DNA from: Hybos culiciformis
Taxonomy: Eukaryota; Arthropoda; Insecta; Diptera; Hybotidae
Length of the DNA stretch: 64,000 bases
NCBI GenBank assembly: GCA_964007475.1
Contig: OZ023273.1
Location: 51,980,287 to 52,044,286, forward strand
Reading direction: 5' to 3'
Positions 36,001 through 53,713 of the stretch are shown one piece after another. The first letter of the stretch is position 1, and each line of letters opens with the position of its first letter. The position numbers were made by a program, and so were the translations under genes. Below the pieces are notes generated by a model. The model was given only the letters and a program-made list of their open reading frames with translations, had not been told where the DNA came from and did not search any database.

Positions 36001-39000
36001 AAATAAATTGGTAATTGGATCAATTTTCAATTTAGTAAAATGAATATTACAAAGTACATTTACGTATGGAAAATGTATAAAAATTCCATTTAATGCTATT
36101 ATTTTAAATATACTTATGCTTAGCTTAAAAATAAAATCAAAGGTGTAATTTAGCTTTTTGTTTTATGTGTACATTATTAATAGTTTAGCAGTGGACTTCT
36201 TCTAACCCTAATTTCACCTTAGTACCCTGACCTGTTTGGTAAATCGATATTCAATTTTTATTTTTTTTAATACTTATGAAATAGGGGGTAATTTAAGTTA
36301 ATTTTTATGGGGAAAACTTGTATAGCTTACACATATGAATCAAATTTAATATTGATTTTCTTTAAGGGTTCTGGTTTTTAGCTAAATTGATAGCGTACAC
36401 ATACTTTTTATATATGAAATCTTAAAATATGAAATACATATTACGGTTTTATAAAAATAAATATTTTTTTTTTAAGCTGTGTTTATTTTGAACGAATTAG
36501 TAAAATTTCCCATGAAAATAAAATCAAAAGAATATTTAGATTTAAATAAACTATACGAAAATATAATTATTTTCAAAAAGTGTAAATACCATTTAAATAA
36601 ACAAAATTATGTTCTTATTCATATCAAAATTATGCAATACTTGACTTTTTGTTCAGTTCGATTTCATTAAAATTTATTGATGATTATACTGTATAATGCT
36701 GAATTGAGAGTTCAGATACATAGGTGGATCCCGATTAAAAATTTATTCTAGGAAATTAATCAAAAACCATGTACTTATGAATTTTAACGTTAGCCTGATT
36801 AACAAACTTATTTCCTCAATTGTTAAATAATTCAATGACAATGCCCATAAGAAGGAAGTGCACAATGATCAGTTTCTTTTTATTATTGTTTTTTTTTTAA
36901 TAGAATCTATATTTGTCAAAAAAATAATATTTCATCAGTTTCGCATCTTCCTCACATTACTATCATTCTTTCGTATATATAGTTTTCATGTTACTTGAAA
37001 CCCAAAAAAAAATTCTTAGACAGAGTGAAAATTTTATAAAGTGTGTTATAATTTCATTAAAAATAGATATAAACTGATTTAAAAATAAATATCTTTTAAA
37101 TTGCCATTAAAATATTAAATAATTTTAAATGGTATTTATTGTTATTTGTTATTTTTTTTTTATTTTGCCTTTATTTTTCTCAAAAAAAAAAAAAAAAATA
37201 ATAATAAAAATAAATTTATATAAATTTTAATCTTGTTTTTCCTTCCCAACCCATAAGAATTTTCAACCTTTATTTCATGTTTATTTTATTTTGTTGTTGT
37301 GCTTGTTCTGTTATTAAAATTTTATATAAATAATTTCTTTTTTTTATTATGATTATTTTTTTTTTTTTAATAATAAATTTGATCCGACATCCTTTTCCAA
37401 TGTGTAGTAGTATTTCATCCGCCCTAAATTCACAGTCTTCTCTTAAAAAAAAAAATAAAAATAAAAAGATTTTTGTATTAAATGAGATTATTTTTTTTTT
37501 TTTAGGAGTTTTATATTTTATTTTTGAAAATTTAATGTTAAGTGGCAGAATTTTTTTTTTTTTATTATTTTTAATTCAAGCATTAAAAGTTAAGAGACTT
37601 AATATAAATAAAATAAAAATATAATATAGAGCTGAAGAGAATAGAATTTGTGAATTATATTTATTTTCAAGTTTTGATTATTTTGATATTAATTAAAATT
37701 AAAATCTATAGGAATACTTATAAATTATGTATTATTTCTATTATAATTATAGTTAAATGTAGGTAGATAAAAAAAATGTTTATAAACATTTTTTCGATAG
37801 TTGTTTAAATATGTATGTATCTATAGGCTACAATGTTCATAATTTGCCATCTTCAAATATTATTATATAGATTTATGTATTGTAGATCTACAAGACAAAT
37901 AGTATATCTTTATAATAATATTTAAAGTTATTAATTTCTAATTATATTTAAATTTAATAATAATAAGTATTTCAGCTCTAGCGATCAGAATAAGGTGGTT
38001 TCCAATTTGTGAAATAGTTTTGTTTGAGTGTCTTCAAAACAGACAGACGGAGTCACATGATTTTATTAAAAATTAAAATTAAAAGAACATTATATTAAAT
38101 TTCATAAGGAATGAAATTAAAAATGAAATAAAAAATTAAATAGTTATCAATATAAATAACGCGGATATTCTTGAACCATATACTCGTACCATAAACCAGT
38201 CTTTAATCTACTCAACCGAACAGAGATTCAAAAATTGCTTTCTTGGTTTAAGCACCGCTTATGAATATTTTTTTTGAAAAAGGCATTAATTAAAAGTTTT
38301 TATTACAGAGGATTCTGAATAAAAATCTTTAAAATATAAAATTTCCTGCTTTTGGGATTCAAAATATGTATAGCAACACTCAGCTTGGATGTTCCATATG
38401 TGCAGGTCAAGTTATCTGGTACTGAGGAACGGGGTTTTTGATTACTATAGGATGAAAATCACCAAAATATTTTCTCTTCATCGATAAAAAATACTTTAAC
38501 ATTTATTTCTTACTTTATATAATTTAATATTTTATGGAAATAACTTCCGACGGCATTGACAGGTTAAAATATTAAAAGATAAACATATATTTTAATTGAC
38601 GTAATTATTGTAACATTGAACGAACTCTCATAAAAGGATTCAATTTTACAACAACAACATTCCAGATCGGTAATTTTGGACAGTGTAGTCACAAAGCATT
38701 TAATAATGTTTGCAATATCCTTTTGTAGAGGATACCTCTTAATTTTTCCGTGTTCTTGTGTGAGGTTCTTAACATGTGCTCCACCTAATTATTTCCCTAA
38801 TTGATATGACCTATCAGGGTAACGGATTGTCTTAAAAGTTCAGTGACAATTTCCGAACATGGGATTATTTTAGAAAATGTGCTTTTCTATGTTTGCTGAA
38901 GTGCTTAGTATATAGAATAAACAAACACAAGTGGTATAATATCGTTTTTCTTATAAAAGAAAGGCGAAAGAAATCTTATTTATTCTTTTGGAAAAAATTA

Positions 39001-40811
39001 TTTTTTTTATTATTTCATTACCCATGTATTGTACAAGATATATACATATACATTGTATATTTAAATAAAGATTTTAGCATTGCCCTCCTTCAAAAAGGTT
39101 TCTTATTACATTAATTTTTTTATTTTATCTAAGAGAGAAACAGGACCATTTATTATACAAGTACGAAATTGTTTTTATAATGTTTCAACAATTTTCAACC
39201 CTTATCCATCATTTTATCTGGAAGGATATTTTGGTTGGAAATAAGTTTAAAAAAATATTTTATTGTATTAGCTCGTGGTGCTTGTAACAGACATTACACA
39301 ATTTAAATACAATTTTTTTTGCGTAAATCTGTAGTTATTGTTAAATGCATTTAGAAAGGGTTAAAAAATAATTCGGATTATTTATTTATTCATTTGGTAA
39401 CAATTTTATCATCGAAATAAAAACATTTAAAATTGTTTTTATTAAAATTTTTCTAATTTTTTTTATTCCGATTTAACTGGATTAAAGTTAGAGTGTTCTG
39501 CACGAACACAAAAAGTCGTAAAAAGCAGGCCAAAAAACAATACATCGTCAAGCAGACTTCTTATTTTTCTTACAATCTTAAAATAATTTTTTTAACAGAA
39601 ATATATTTTTAATTAAACATTTATAAACATTTTTATTTGTCGCATTTAAATATTTTGATTATTTCATTTAATATTTATAACTAACAGTTTTAAGTATTTT
39701 AACATAACAAGCATAAAATCTAAATAAATCTATGTTATTAAAAGAAGATGTTTTACGATATTATATATTTACCAGAAAATTATAAATAAATTAATAAGAT
39801 GCTTTTAAGTTAATTTCCTTATAAAAATACTTTATAAATAAATAATTTGAAATTCTAGATTTCTTTTTAGGGTTTGGAATTTTTATTCATATTAAACGAA
39901 ATTATTTTCCCTTTTAATGGGAGAGCTGTGTAAAGTAAAACATTTAAGACACTTTTTATGGTTGAATTAAATAAAAATGGATTTTTATTAAATTTCATAA
40001 ATGGTTTCAGAATTTAGTTAAAAAAAATATATTTGAAGTACATAAAGAAATTATTAGTCAAAAAAAACTCCGGTCAATCCTACATTAGGGAAGGATGATA
40101 TTATCTAAGAAATCCAACATTAAAAACCAGGTAAAAATGAGCATTGGTGACAGAAATAGATGTCGGAATTCTGGAATTTAAGGTTTAAACTTCAATTATG
40201 TATTGTAATTAGATTATATATACTTTCATTAAATATGATTTCTAAACCATGATAATAATTAATAACTGTTCAACGGAAATATTTGAGAAATAGGGAGTCA
40301 TCTAAATAGTTTTTTTTTTTTCTGATTTTCATTGTAAATAAATTATAATGTTAGTATAATTTTTAATATAATAATTTTTAATATTATAATTATATTTGTA
40401 TTTTACTTCCTATTTTTAAGAAATTGTAGAAATATTTTCCAGTAGATTTGAAATAAATAAATTAAAACCAACTAATGTTACTAGAAGTAACTAATTTTCA
40501 TTGAGAATACTATGGATCATATTTAAAAACAATATAAATAAATTATTGATTACAGCTTTTATAATCAATTTCAATCATAATTTTTATAATATATTACCTA
40601 CATTTTATTTATTTAAAATCAACAAATGTTTAAAATTCAATTCAGAACTTTTCTGAAGAATAAAATTCTCTACTGAAGAATAAAATGAATTTAATGTTAT
40701 TTTATAAATTTTTTTTTAAACAAATTATTTAGATAATATAACGAAAAACAGCATTTAGTAAATTATTTGTTAATGTTTATAAATTATATTTATTTTTTTA
40801 TTTATTTACAG
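33056..40811 (+). other. Hmx intron 1, last part
   Basis: A long AT-rich stretch with a (TAA)n microsatellite at about 35067-35092 and poly-T/poly-A runs around 37340-37570. A minus-strand stretch at about 38560-38790 stays open for some 70 codons but matches nothing I recognise. The intron ends with a TTATTTACAG acceptor at 40811. Confidence 0.5.
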
Positions 40812-40921
40812 ATTAGGTTTCATATCACAATGGGGTGCTTTAGCTGGACGATATGCTGCTTTATGTCCTCCGGGGTGGCCATGGGCACCCCAAAGAATGC
40901 CTTTTCACAGTCCAACACATG
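40812..40921 (+). CDS. Hmx: Hmx homeobox protein, coding exon 2 (codons 247-284, partial at both ends)
   Basis: This 110 bp exon lies between TTATTTACAG and GGTAAAG. It completes the split codon from exon 1 (AG|A, Arg247) and continues in frame with LGFISQWGALAGRYA and a Trp/Pro-rich stretch PGWPWAPQRMPF. It ends one base into codon 284. GC content jumps sharply against the intron on both sides. The Trp/Pro-rich segment between the eh1-like motif and the homeodomain fits HMX-family architecture. Phase matches both neighbours exactly, and read-through beyond the donor soon meets a stop. Confidence 0.85.
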
Positions 40922-42912
40922 GTAAAGAACAATTTTTTATATTGTAGATATTTTTTCTTATATTGTATATTATATCTAATCATTGTTATTATTATTATTA
41001 TTATCATTATTATTAATTATTATCATCGTTTATAGTATAAGTATATAAGTATATTTATATATTTTTTTATTTTATTTCATCCCCATTTTATGATTTTAAT
41101 GGAGAAAAATATAAACAAAATATTTTACTCTTATGTAGTCAAAATTAATTTTTGTATATTTCACTTTGAACACACTTGTGTTGAAATTAAAAGGACATAC
41201 ATACATAATACATATATATGTAATGTTTATTTCAAATAAAACAGAAATATATAAAATAAAGGAAAATTATAAATTAAGTATCTTTAGGCTGTTTATTTGC
41301 TAATTTCACCAATTTTCTTTTTTTTTTCACAACACAAAGAATAAATAGAAAATTAGATTATGTAAATAACTTTTTGAATGTAGAGTAAACTTTTGAGTTT
41401 ATAAGAAAGTTATATTCATTTTCTTACCCTGTAAAATTTTGTGATGATGAATTTATAAATTATTTAAAAAAATCAAAAAGTTCAAATAGAGAACTTGGGC
41501 AAACAATTTGATTTTTATATATTTTTATATTTTTATATAATATTATCGCATTAACAAACTGAACGAGCAACAGCCTTAAATACCTTTTTTTACCACTAAA
41601 ATTTCTTTAGTATTATAACATGCTATAATTTAGTTAAGTATATTCACCCAAATTGATCTCAGAATTATACCTACAGTTGATTGTGTCAAATTTCATATAG
41701 AGGAATTGCTATATCGAGGGCTTAATATATGAAAGTTAATCTTACAAAAAATAACTGACAGTATTATATAAAGAGTATTATATAGAGATCGCAGGTACGG
41801 TATCATGATTTGAGACGGTATGTAAATTAGGTATTCACTGAATTGTATTTTTTGTAGCTTCTATTTTTTTTTAATTAAAATGATTCTATATATAAATATG
41901 TTTCTAGGTCCAGCCAGACTAATGATTTTATTTCTTATATTCAAGAAAATAAAAACGCGCATGACTTCTTCATCTTTAAAGTACTATTTATTGGCGTTCT
42001 TCATATTTTCAATTTGTTTTTATGGTTTTTAATGTCTTTTCGAATAAATGACTTTGGGGGATATTTATTATGTTGAAATTTTTTATTTGTACACATTTTA
42101 TAGTCCCCCCATTTTATTAAGAGAGCACAGTACATTCTCTACAAAGAAGAAAATTAGGATGTTATATATGGTTGTGGGTTAAGTTTTCTACCATTTTTAC
42201 TCTCCATTTTAATTTTTGTCTGTTTTTATTTGTGGTATTTGTTGTTGTAAAGTACTAAAAATGAAAAGTGTTCTTTGATGTTTTTAATGATGATAATGTA
42301 CACAAGGGAAATTTATATTTTGGATTTTCTTTTTTTTTTCTCGGAAAATAAAGACATAAAGTTATTTTAATGTTTTATTCATTTCAAGAAATTAAAATCA
42401 TATCTGACTCCTTAACTTTTTATAATTTATATCTGTTTTTTTTTTGCTTTATAATTTTCCACACCTAAGCAAAGGAAAAATAAATTTTAAGAAAAAGAAT
42501 AAAATTTGGGAAATGTGAAAATTGAGAAATATGAAAACAGTATTAATTTAAATAAAATTAATTGGCCTTCCCGATTGATCTTTTATTATTTAATTTTCAC
42601 TGTAATATGAATTTTTTAAAAGCTTCATTTGCTACATACTGATATAATACACCGTATAATTTATATGCCTCGTCAAGCCACATGGCATGGAAAACTTATT
42701 TATAAGTATGCCGATTAATTACTTCAAACATTATAAGAATTTTCCATGAAATTGTGAAGTCGTTAAACTGCACCGTGAAAAATGTATTATACAAATCAAA
42801 AAACGAACTTATGGTACCTTCGCTATTAATGCAATATTCCTTTAAATTAAGATTTTTCTTCAGATTAGCTTATTTATTCTGAAATAATATCAATTTCTAA
42901 ATTATTTTACAG
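40922..42912 (+). other. Hmx intron 2, first part
   Basis: Intron 2 spans 40922-46576 (5,655 bp), GTAAAG to TTTTTTGCAG, phase 1. This part has a (TTA)n run at about 40986-41004 and otherwise only AT-rich sequence. Confidence 0.6.
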
Positions 42913-42972
42913 CTAACAAAATTTATGGTTTCCCAAAAAAGCGATGCCGTCAAGTAGCGGCCTTAAACTTAG
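42913..42972 (+). other. Candidate 60 bp cassette exon inside Hmx intron 2
   Basis: The segment is preceded by a TTCTAAATTATTTTACAG acceptor and followed by a GTACGTAAG donor. It is exactly 60 bp, so it could be included or skipped without changing frame. Read in the Hmx phase (one base carried from exon 2) it has no stop. It would insert 20 residues containing GFPKKRCRQVAAL, a basic patch resembling a nuclear localisation signal, between exon 2 and the acidic region before the homeodomain. Its base composition is clearly richer in G/C than the intron around it. I do not know a counterpart in other HMX proteins. Confidence 0.5.
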
Positions 42973-47226
<4,254 letters not shown>

Positions 47227-47487
47227 GAGAATTCAGAATGTAATATTAATAATAGCCAAGCTAAATTAAATGATATGTTTGTAATAATTGCCAACAACAA
47301 TAGTAATTTCTATGAAGCTTTTTACGAAAGCACAAAAAATGGTTCCAATTATATAGTGAATAATGGAAATGTGCGTGAAAGCCCCTGTGATAATAGAGTG
47401 GGTAGTGAAAATTGTGAAAATATTTATTTTAATGGTATTTGTGAATCAAAATACAAATGTAGTAATGAAAAGGAACAACACATTTAG
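47227..47487 (+). other. In-frame open extension after the Hmx stop (candidate readthrough region, 86 codons)
   Basis: After TAG at 47224-47226 the same frame continues without a stop for 86 codons, to TAG at 47485-47487. The implied sequence is Asn-rich like the rest of the protein, has five Cys and many G-starting codons, and is less AT-rich than the DNA beyond 47488. The annotated stop sits in GTA-TAG-GAG. It could be translated by stop-codon readthrough, be joined by an alternative splice, or be a 3' UTR open by chance. Confidence 0.45.
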
Positions 47488-49183
47488 CAAAATTTTATTG
47501 TTTCATTCATTTTATTTATTAGTGTTCTTATTTTATAGTATAGATAGAATATTCTGTAAAATAACATATGTAAATAAGCTTTGTACATAAAATATTTTTG
47601 TTTTTTTTTTGCATTTTCATTCAGATTGAAGGAAACTTTGGTTTCCTTTAATATTTGTTTTTGACTTTTCTTTATACATAACAGAGAGGCTAGCTATACT
47701 ATCTGTTTCATAGGAATGTAAAATTTAATGGTAGTTTTCACATAAAAGAAAAAGGATGAGATTATGTATACACCAATTACTTATATACATACATGTAAAA
47801 GTCTACAGCAAATACATACTATTTGAATTACTCATGAAAAATAGAGCAAAAAAATAATAGGAATAAAGCGCTGCATAATAATGTTAAAAGGTTATTGTGT
47901 ATGAATAATGGCGATTTTTAATCCACATATAACTACATATACGTATTTACATAAGTATAATTGTATAATAATAATATTATATTCCTTAATTTATTTTTTT
48001 AACGAAGATTTTTAATAAAAAAAAAATAATGCGAAAAAAATATTCAAAGTGAAAAAGTTTCGGATTTATTTCTTACAGATTAAAATTTCACCTCGTATTA
48101 AGCCACAGTCTCCAAGGTTTTTTAAGTTCAAGTTGTTAAGTTTAAAACTTCACTTCAAAGATTATTAAAAAATGTCAAATTCGATTTCAACATTAAAATG
48201 AGAAAGCATGTAAAATATTTCTTTGGACTTTATATAAAAAGTTTTAATTTTATATAACAATTTTTTTTTTTAGATTTATCAATCTAATCTAATCTTATTT
48301 GTCAGAACATTTGAATTACAAACATAATTTTCATGAAATTTGCAATTTTACATTTAAGTCAGTACTAAACTCATATATGAAGTATAAAAAATTTAACAGA
48401 AATATTCAAATTTAATTCGAAGAAAAGGGAAGTCAATGTTATGTATATCGATTCGTTTCCTTGAAGTGAAAAAATATTTAGAATAAAATAATTTCATAAT
48501 TAAAATTCTGCGGAGCAAATTTAATATTTTTTAATATAGGTACTTATTTTTTTTTTTTTTGAATTATCCAATAAAAGTAAAAAAAAAAAAGAATTCTAAT
48601 TAAAATTTAAGTAGTTTTTGTTTTTTATTCTATTCCAATAGTTTAAGTTTTAACAGATAGATTAGATAAGTTGTAAAATGTAAAAAGATTCATAACATCA
48701 TAATATCTAATCTGCTTTATTATTAATAAATGATAAAATAAGAATTCAATATATCCAAAATTGTGTATCTTATTTACACATAATTGTATCTTTAGAAAAA
48801 TTTTTATTGTAAATAAATATTACTTATAAACTTTAGTGCATACATATAATTAATTACATAATATTATTAAATTACATGTATAATAAATTAATTTTTAAAT
48901 AAATACTTTAAATTGTAGAAAAAGCCAAATTAATTTTAAGAAAATATTATTATAAAATATTTAATAAAGAAAATAATAAAAATACGAAATGCTTTAATTA
49001 CTTAATACAAAAAAAATTTAATTATTTTTTATTTATAATATGTAAAGTGCATATATACAGGAAATATAAATTACCCTCTTTGGAAACCTCATTGTGTTGT
49101 TATATTCTGTTGGTTTTTTAAACAATAATATCATATCTGCGTACGGTGTAAAAATGGAACATTATTAGCATCAACAAGATTTT
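47488..49183 (+). other. Probable Hmx 3' UTR and flanking AT-rich DNA
   Basis: A small hairpin (AAGGAAAC-TTTG-GTTTCCTT, 47629-47648) lies about 400 bases after the stop. AATAAA at 47862-47867 is one plausible poly-A signal, though many A-rich alternatives exist. No gene is visible. Confidence 0.4.
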
Positions 49184-49186
49184 TTA

Positions 49187-49610
49187 TGCCTTGAGCACAG
49201 CTAATACCGCAAAGCAATTTTTGAAGGAATGTTCCGGAAACCTGTTCACAGCTAATTTCACCTGAAAGCAAAAAGAACAACTGCAAAGAACTGCTTTTGT
49301 TTTTTTTATAATATGATTGTGACAGAAAAATGCAGCAAAACCAAATTTCGATGCAAAAGAAACGCTGCTAAAAAGAAACAAAAAAATTATTTTGTGACGT
49401 AGTCAATTCTTTCTGGAGCAAAAAAAACAATAAATTCAGTTTTCTAATTAATTATGAAATAATTTTAAGAAATTCTTTTTACAAAAAATCAATAAAATTA
49501 ATATCTTTCGTTTTTCATAATTTTTATTTAAAATAAATAAGAAATAACGCAGAAAATCGGTTTTTACGGTAGCTCAAAATTGCTTTGCGGTATTAGCTGT
49601 GCTCAAGGCA
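49187..49610. mobile_element. PIF/Harbinger-like MITE (424 bp)
   Basis: Perfect 35 bp terminal inverted repeats begin TGCCTTGAGCACAGCTAATA at the left and are mirrored at 49576-49610. TTA lies immediately outside both ends (49184-49186 and 49611-49613). A 3 bp TTA duplication is typical of PIF/Harbinger elements. The interior has no credible coding frame. Confidence 0.8.
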
Positions 49611-49613
49611 TTA

Positions 49614-51110
49614 TATTTAAATCTGTTTTGTGCCTTTTTGTTCAGTATTTTTTTTGCAGAAAATTAAGATAAGCATAAGAAGATCTCGTTGATTTTTAGT
49701 TGAAATATTTTTTTAAAATAAAAATTCTCTGTCTGTTCTCTGTCTTCAATCATGCCTATAGCGCTGGTCCGAAATTTGACTAAAAGAAACTAGCAATTTT
49801 GATCAGAGGCGCCCACGGGAAGAGTAGTTAGTTATATTTCGATAAAATGTTGTAGTGTTTGATTCGAATCGGCTATTATTATTAGAAGACTGGATGTTGA
49901 AATGTCCCATCCTGGACTCCAAGACTCCGGGGAGAGGGTTATATATCAAATTTTGAAATTTTTGATTCCATAGCTATATACTTACATATTCCTTACGTGT
50001 GAAACAGGATAACCTCAACTAATATAAATCAATAAAAATTTTATCTTTATTAGCACAAAATTTTATTTGAAATGATATTCCTGAACGAAACATAAATAAA
50101 GTGGTTTTTTAATATAGTTATTACAACATATACAGGACGAATATTTTCCAACACCACTAGAAGGATAAAAAACTTTTTTTGCACATATATAGAAAATTCC
50201 AAAAAAAACTAATATCTTTACAATTTTACTAAAAATTATGGAATCTGAAAAGTTAATGACTGAAAAATAAAACAACTAAGTTTAAAGTAAAATAAAATTA
50301 ATGCGGTATTAAATCTAAATCTCACAGTTTGGCTACATTTTAAACATAAATATATATTGAAAACATAATAAACAATCTAGCAGAGTAGACCTAACACTAA
50401 AATCAAAATAAGATGAGTTAGACATGCAACAAAACTTTAAATTTCAGTAAAACTGTTCGATGCCAAAAATCAATAATGAAGGAATTTATTCGATAAAAAT
50501 TAGAGCCACTTTGAAACGAAAAAGTTTGAAAAGGAGAGAAAAACCAAAGAAAATTCAAAAGAAAGTTCATTAGGATGTAAAATCTATAAAAAAAAGAAAA
50601 AAAAATATATATTTAAGTAAGTCGTAATAAACATTGAATAGTTATCGTTTTAGTCTACAAAATAAAAACATTAATTTCACACATTTTAATCCTCAAATTT
50701 ACCAATTACTATTGCGATATAAAATTTCAACATGAAGAACTATAGTACAGCACTTTGTTTTCTCTATTTTTTTTATTAAAATGTTAGACTATTAAAATAA
50801 TTTATATATATCTACATATGAAAATAGCTAAAAAAAAATATTCCCCGCAAATATTGTTATGCAATTGAAATGTTTTAATTGAGAAATGCATTGGAATAAA
50901 TAGTTAAATGAAAACTAAACATTTTGTTGATACAATCGAATAATGAGGATTGCATATCTTTCGAATTCGATATTATGCTATTGAAAGTAAATTGCATTTT
51001 AAACACAAAAGCTCATTTAAAATCAACTGTTCAATGTTCATTATATTTTGAATATACATCGTTTTTATCACATGTGCCATCTTTAATAAATTTATTTTTG
51101 AAGCGAAGCT
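49614..51110. other. AT-rich stretch with a decayed Helitron-related fragment
   Basis: Apart from the Helitron-like segment at about 49765-49970, listed separately, this is AT-rich with no gene. Confidence 0.5.
49765..49970. mobile_element. Fragment related to the 17.2 kb Helitron
   Basis: Phrases shared with the intron-1 Helitron occur in the same order: CAATTTTGATC, CGATAAAATGTT, CGAATCGGCTATT, TTAGAAGACTG and TATCAAATTTTGAAATT. Neither terminus is preserved, so this is a truncated, older relative. Confidence 0.6.
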
Positions 51111-51189
51111 TCTTTACGGAGGTTATGGAAGCAATCAAACGGAAGAGGCGCGAAAAAAGCAACAAAAAAAAAATCAAAATTAAAAATGC

Positions 51190-51765
51190 TCTGCGAAAAA
51201 AAATGTGAACAAAAAAAAAACGGCGATGGAGGCGGTGGAGGCGGTGCCCAAACTCATAAAACTGAAATCAGTTCTTGGGGAAAAGCCCCCGTTTCTGAAA
51301 AAGGGCCGCCAAAGTTTTCATACATTTTTGTATGGAAAAATTTTTTTTGTGCCCGATTTTCCCTATTTTTGTGGGTAGGTGGTAGAGAAATGTTAAATCC
51401 GGGACGGTTTTTGTGGGAAACCCCCCATTTCCGAGTTCAAAATGTTCATACTTTACTTCATACGTTTTTTAAACAGAACTTTGACGAGAAATTAATTTTT
51501 CAAAAAGCGGAAGGGACCCTTCCACTTATTCTGGCTGGCGATTTTAATACCAATTTTGCTGAAGAAAAATCGCAACCACTTGTGCAATATTTGTTTCAAA
51601 AATTTAATTCAACCATAAATAATAATCCGAGGCAAGCTACTACTAAGTATGTACAACAATTAACAATTACTTTATTCTTAATCAATCTGTCACTGAAACA
51701 TTATACATGGAAAGTTTGTTCGGAAAATATTTGTTTTGAACTAAAGATACAAATTTTAACATAAA
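51190..51765 (+). pseudogene. Relic with an endonuclease/exonuclease/phosphatase-like motif
   Basis: A frame here contains PLILAGDFNTNF (GDFN at about 51537-51548), the conserved Asp/Asn motif of the endonuclease-exonuclease-phosphatase fold, then SQPLVQYLFQKFN and ATTKY. Proteins with this arrangement are linked to insect Helitron/Pif1-type repeats and usually continue TTKYGTTIDAVF. Here the frame breaks right after TTKY (about 51647), consistent with a one-base loss. What follows in this frame is unrelated. The G/C-rich Gly run near 51225-51245 upstream is not recognisable. It is a short degraded piece, not a working gene. Confidence 0.45.
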
Positions 51766-53513
51766 AATTTTTTTTCGGAAAAGAGAATTCTAGCAACTTA
51801 AAAAAAAAATTTTAAAGATTCATATTCGGTCAATTAGAACTTTTTAATAAATTCTTATTTAATTATATTTACGAAATTTAATTGATAAATTCGATATTTA
51901 TAGTAAATATATTATTTAAATTTTAAAAATTATACTTTTAGACGTAAGAAGCTTCCTTCTGTCGGGTGTCCCATGACACCTCATGTGTTTTTTATTATTT
52001 TTGTGTTGAATTTATTTTATCAAACGTTAAACTTATAATGGTTATGGTACTGCTGCAGAGATATTAACCTTACTATGGATCAGTCAGATCAGAGAGTAAT
52101 ACATATTTTTACGGATATTAAATCAGTAATGTTTAAATTTTTTATCTTCAGAAGGACTCCCAGGACGGGATTATTCATTGAAAAATTCCGCATGCAACGC
52201 AAGTTCTTTTTTTCTTTTGGTATTGGGCCATTATTAATGAACTAATTTTATTATTTTTACTTTTTAAAGAAATGCTTAATTACTTGTGGTCTAAACTTTC
52301 CACTTTATTCTTCTACTTCCAGGGCCCTAAAAGTAGGTTTGACATTTTTTCCTAATCAATAAAATTTATGGTTTATGCATACTAGGTGAGAACTTCAAAC
52401 CAAATTTGAATATTTTATGTATTCTATAACTATTAATCAAAAAAATAGTTAAAAATCGACCCATCCATTGCTGTCGACCTAATTGACGCTTCTGCTACTG
52501 AAAAAAAAAATGTTTTTAAATTAAAATTTAAATGTACTTTATAACAAATTTTAACTTATAATGAATCAATAAAATGATGAAAATGCAATTGGAATTCCCA
52601 GTTCAAATTTTCGTGTGATTAAGATAATACTTTACTGTATAATATTTTTATTCAACATAATATAAAATAAAAAGAATTTTATATTTATTTTTATTTTTAA
52701 TTTTTTTTTTTTCAAACCAGGTAAAATTCTATGCGGATTAATGTAGGTTTTTATTTTTTTTATTTTTTAAATACATAGTATTGCAAAAATATAAAATAAA
52801 ACAGAAAAAATTAAAATAAAACAAGAAATAAACATAAATACATATACCCACATATATATCTATATATATAAATAAATAAATAATAATGTTTGTGTCTGAA
52901 TATTTATTGCATTCACCCAAGGGAAAATCAGCAAATTTATTGTTAAACATTTTCCATTAAAACCACCATTTCAAAATTGTTCTGAACAATTTCTCTCATA
53001 CCGAAATAATTTTTATTTTTTTTATTTTTTATTTTTTAATTGTGCAAATTACCAGCTATCACGATTACGAAAAATTGCAATAAAATGAACAAAAAATAAA
53101 ATAAAAAAAGCTTACATTTTATTTTTCTTTATTCATTTTTAGTTTTTCATTTCACTATTTAACAGACTATGTAAGCAAACAAAAAACGATTTATTTAACG
53201 ATTAATTGCAATTTAAATATTTTTATTTATTATGTAGCATATAATTTTTTTTATATATTAAATGTGTGTGATGGTAAACTATATATTCAAAATTATTAGA
53301 TATATAAATATATTTAGGTATATTTATTTAATATGCTCATATTTAGCTAGGATGCAATTTGCAATGAATGTGATGTTGAAATTTAATTCTTTCGATAATA
53401 TTATGTTGTCTATTATTTTTATAGCTAATAATACGTAATTATTTATTAATTTCTGTAGTCAATAATATTAATTTATAACGAGGAAAATTCTGCATCAGAT
53501 GTAGTGACATAAT
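51766..53513. other. Non-coding stretch before the assembly gap
   Basis: The part from about 51950 to 52500 is less AT-biased (TTCCTTCTGTCGGGTGTCCC, CAGAAGGACTCCCAGGACGG) but has no open frame of note. The rest is AT-rich with homopolymers. Confidence 0.4.
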
Positions 53514-53713
53514 NNNNNNNNNNNNNNNNNNNNNNNNNNNNNNNNNNNNNNNNNNNNNNNNNNNNNNNNNNNNNNNNNNNNNNNNNNNNNNNNNNNNNNN
53601 NNNNNNNNNNNNNNNNNNNNNNNNNNNNNNNNNNNNNNNNNNNNNNNNNNNNNNNNNNNNNNNNNNNNNNNNNNNNNNNNNNNNNNNNNNNNNNNNNNNN
53701 NNNNNNNNNNNNN
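53514..53713. other. Assembly gap (200 N)
   Basis: Exactly 200 undetermined bases. The round number suggests a placeholder gap of unknown true length. Open frames spanning it are meaningless. Confidence 0.99.

Noticed and set aside
38560..38790. Minus-strand stretch open for about 70 codons in intron 1
   Set aside because: No start, no splice support and no resemblance to a known family; chance openness or an unidentifiable relic.
47363..47590. Second plus-strand frame after the Hmx stop
   Set aside because: It overlaps the readthrough candidate in a different frame and ends in AT-rich, Phe-rich sequence without coding character.
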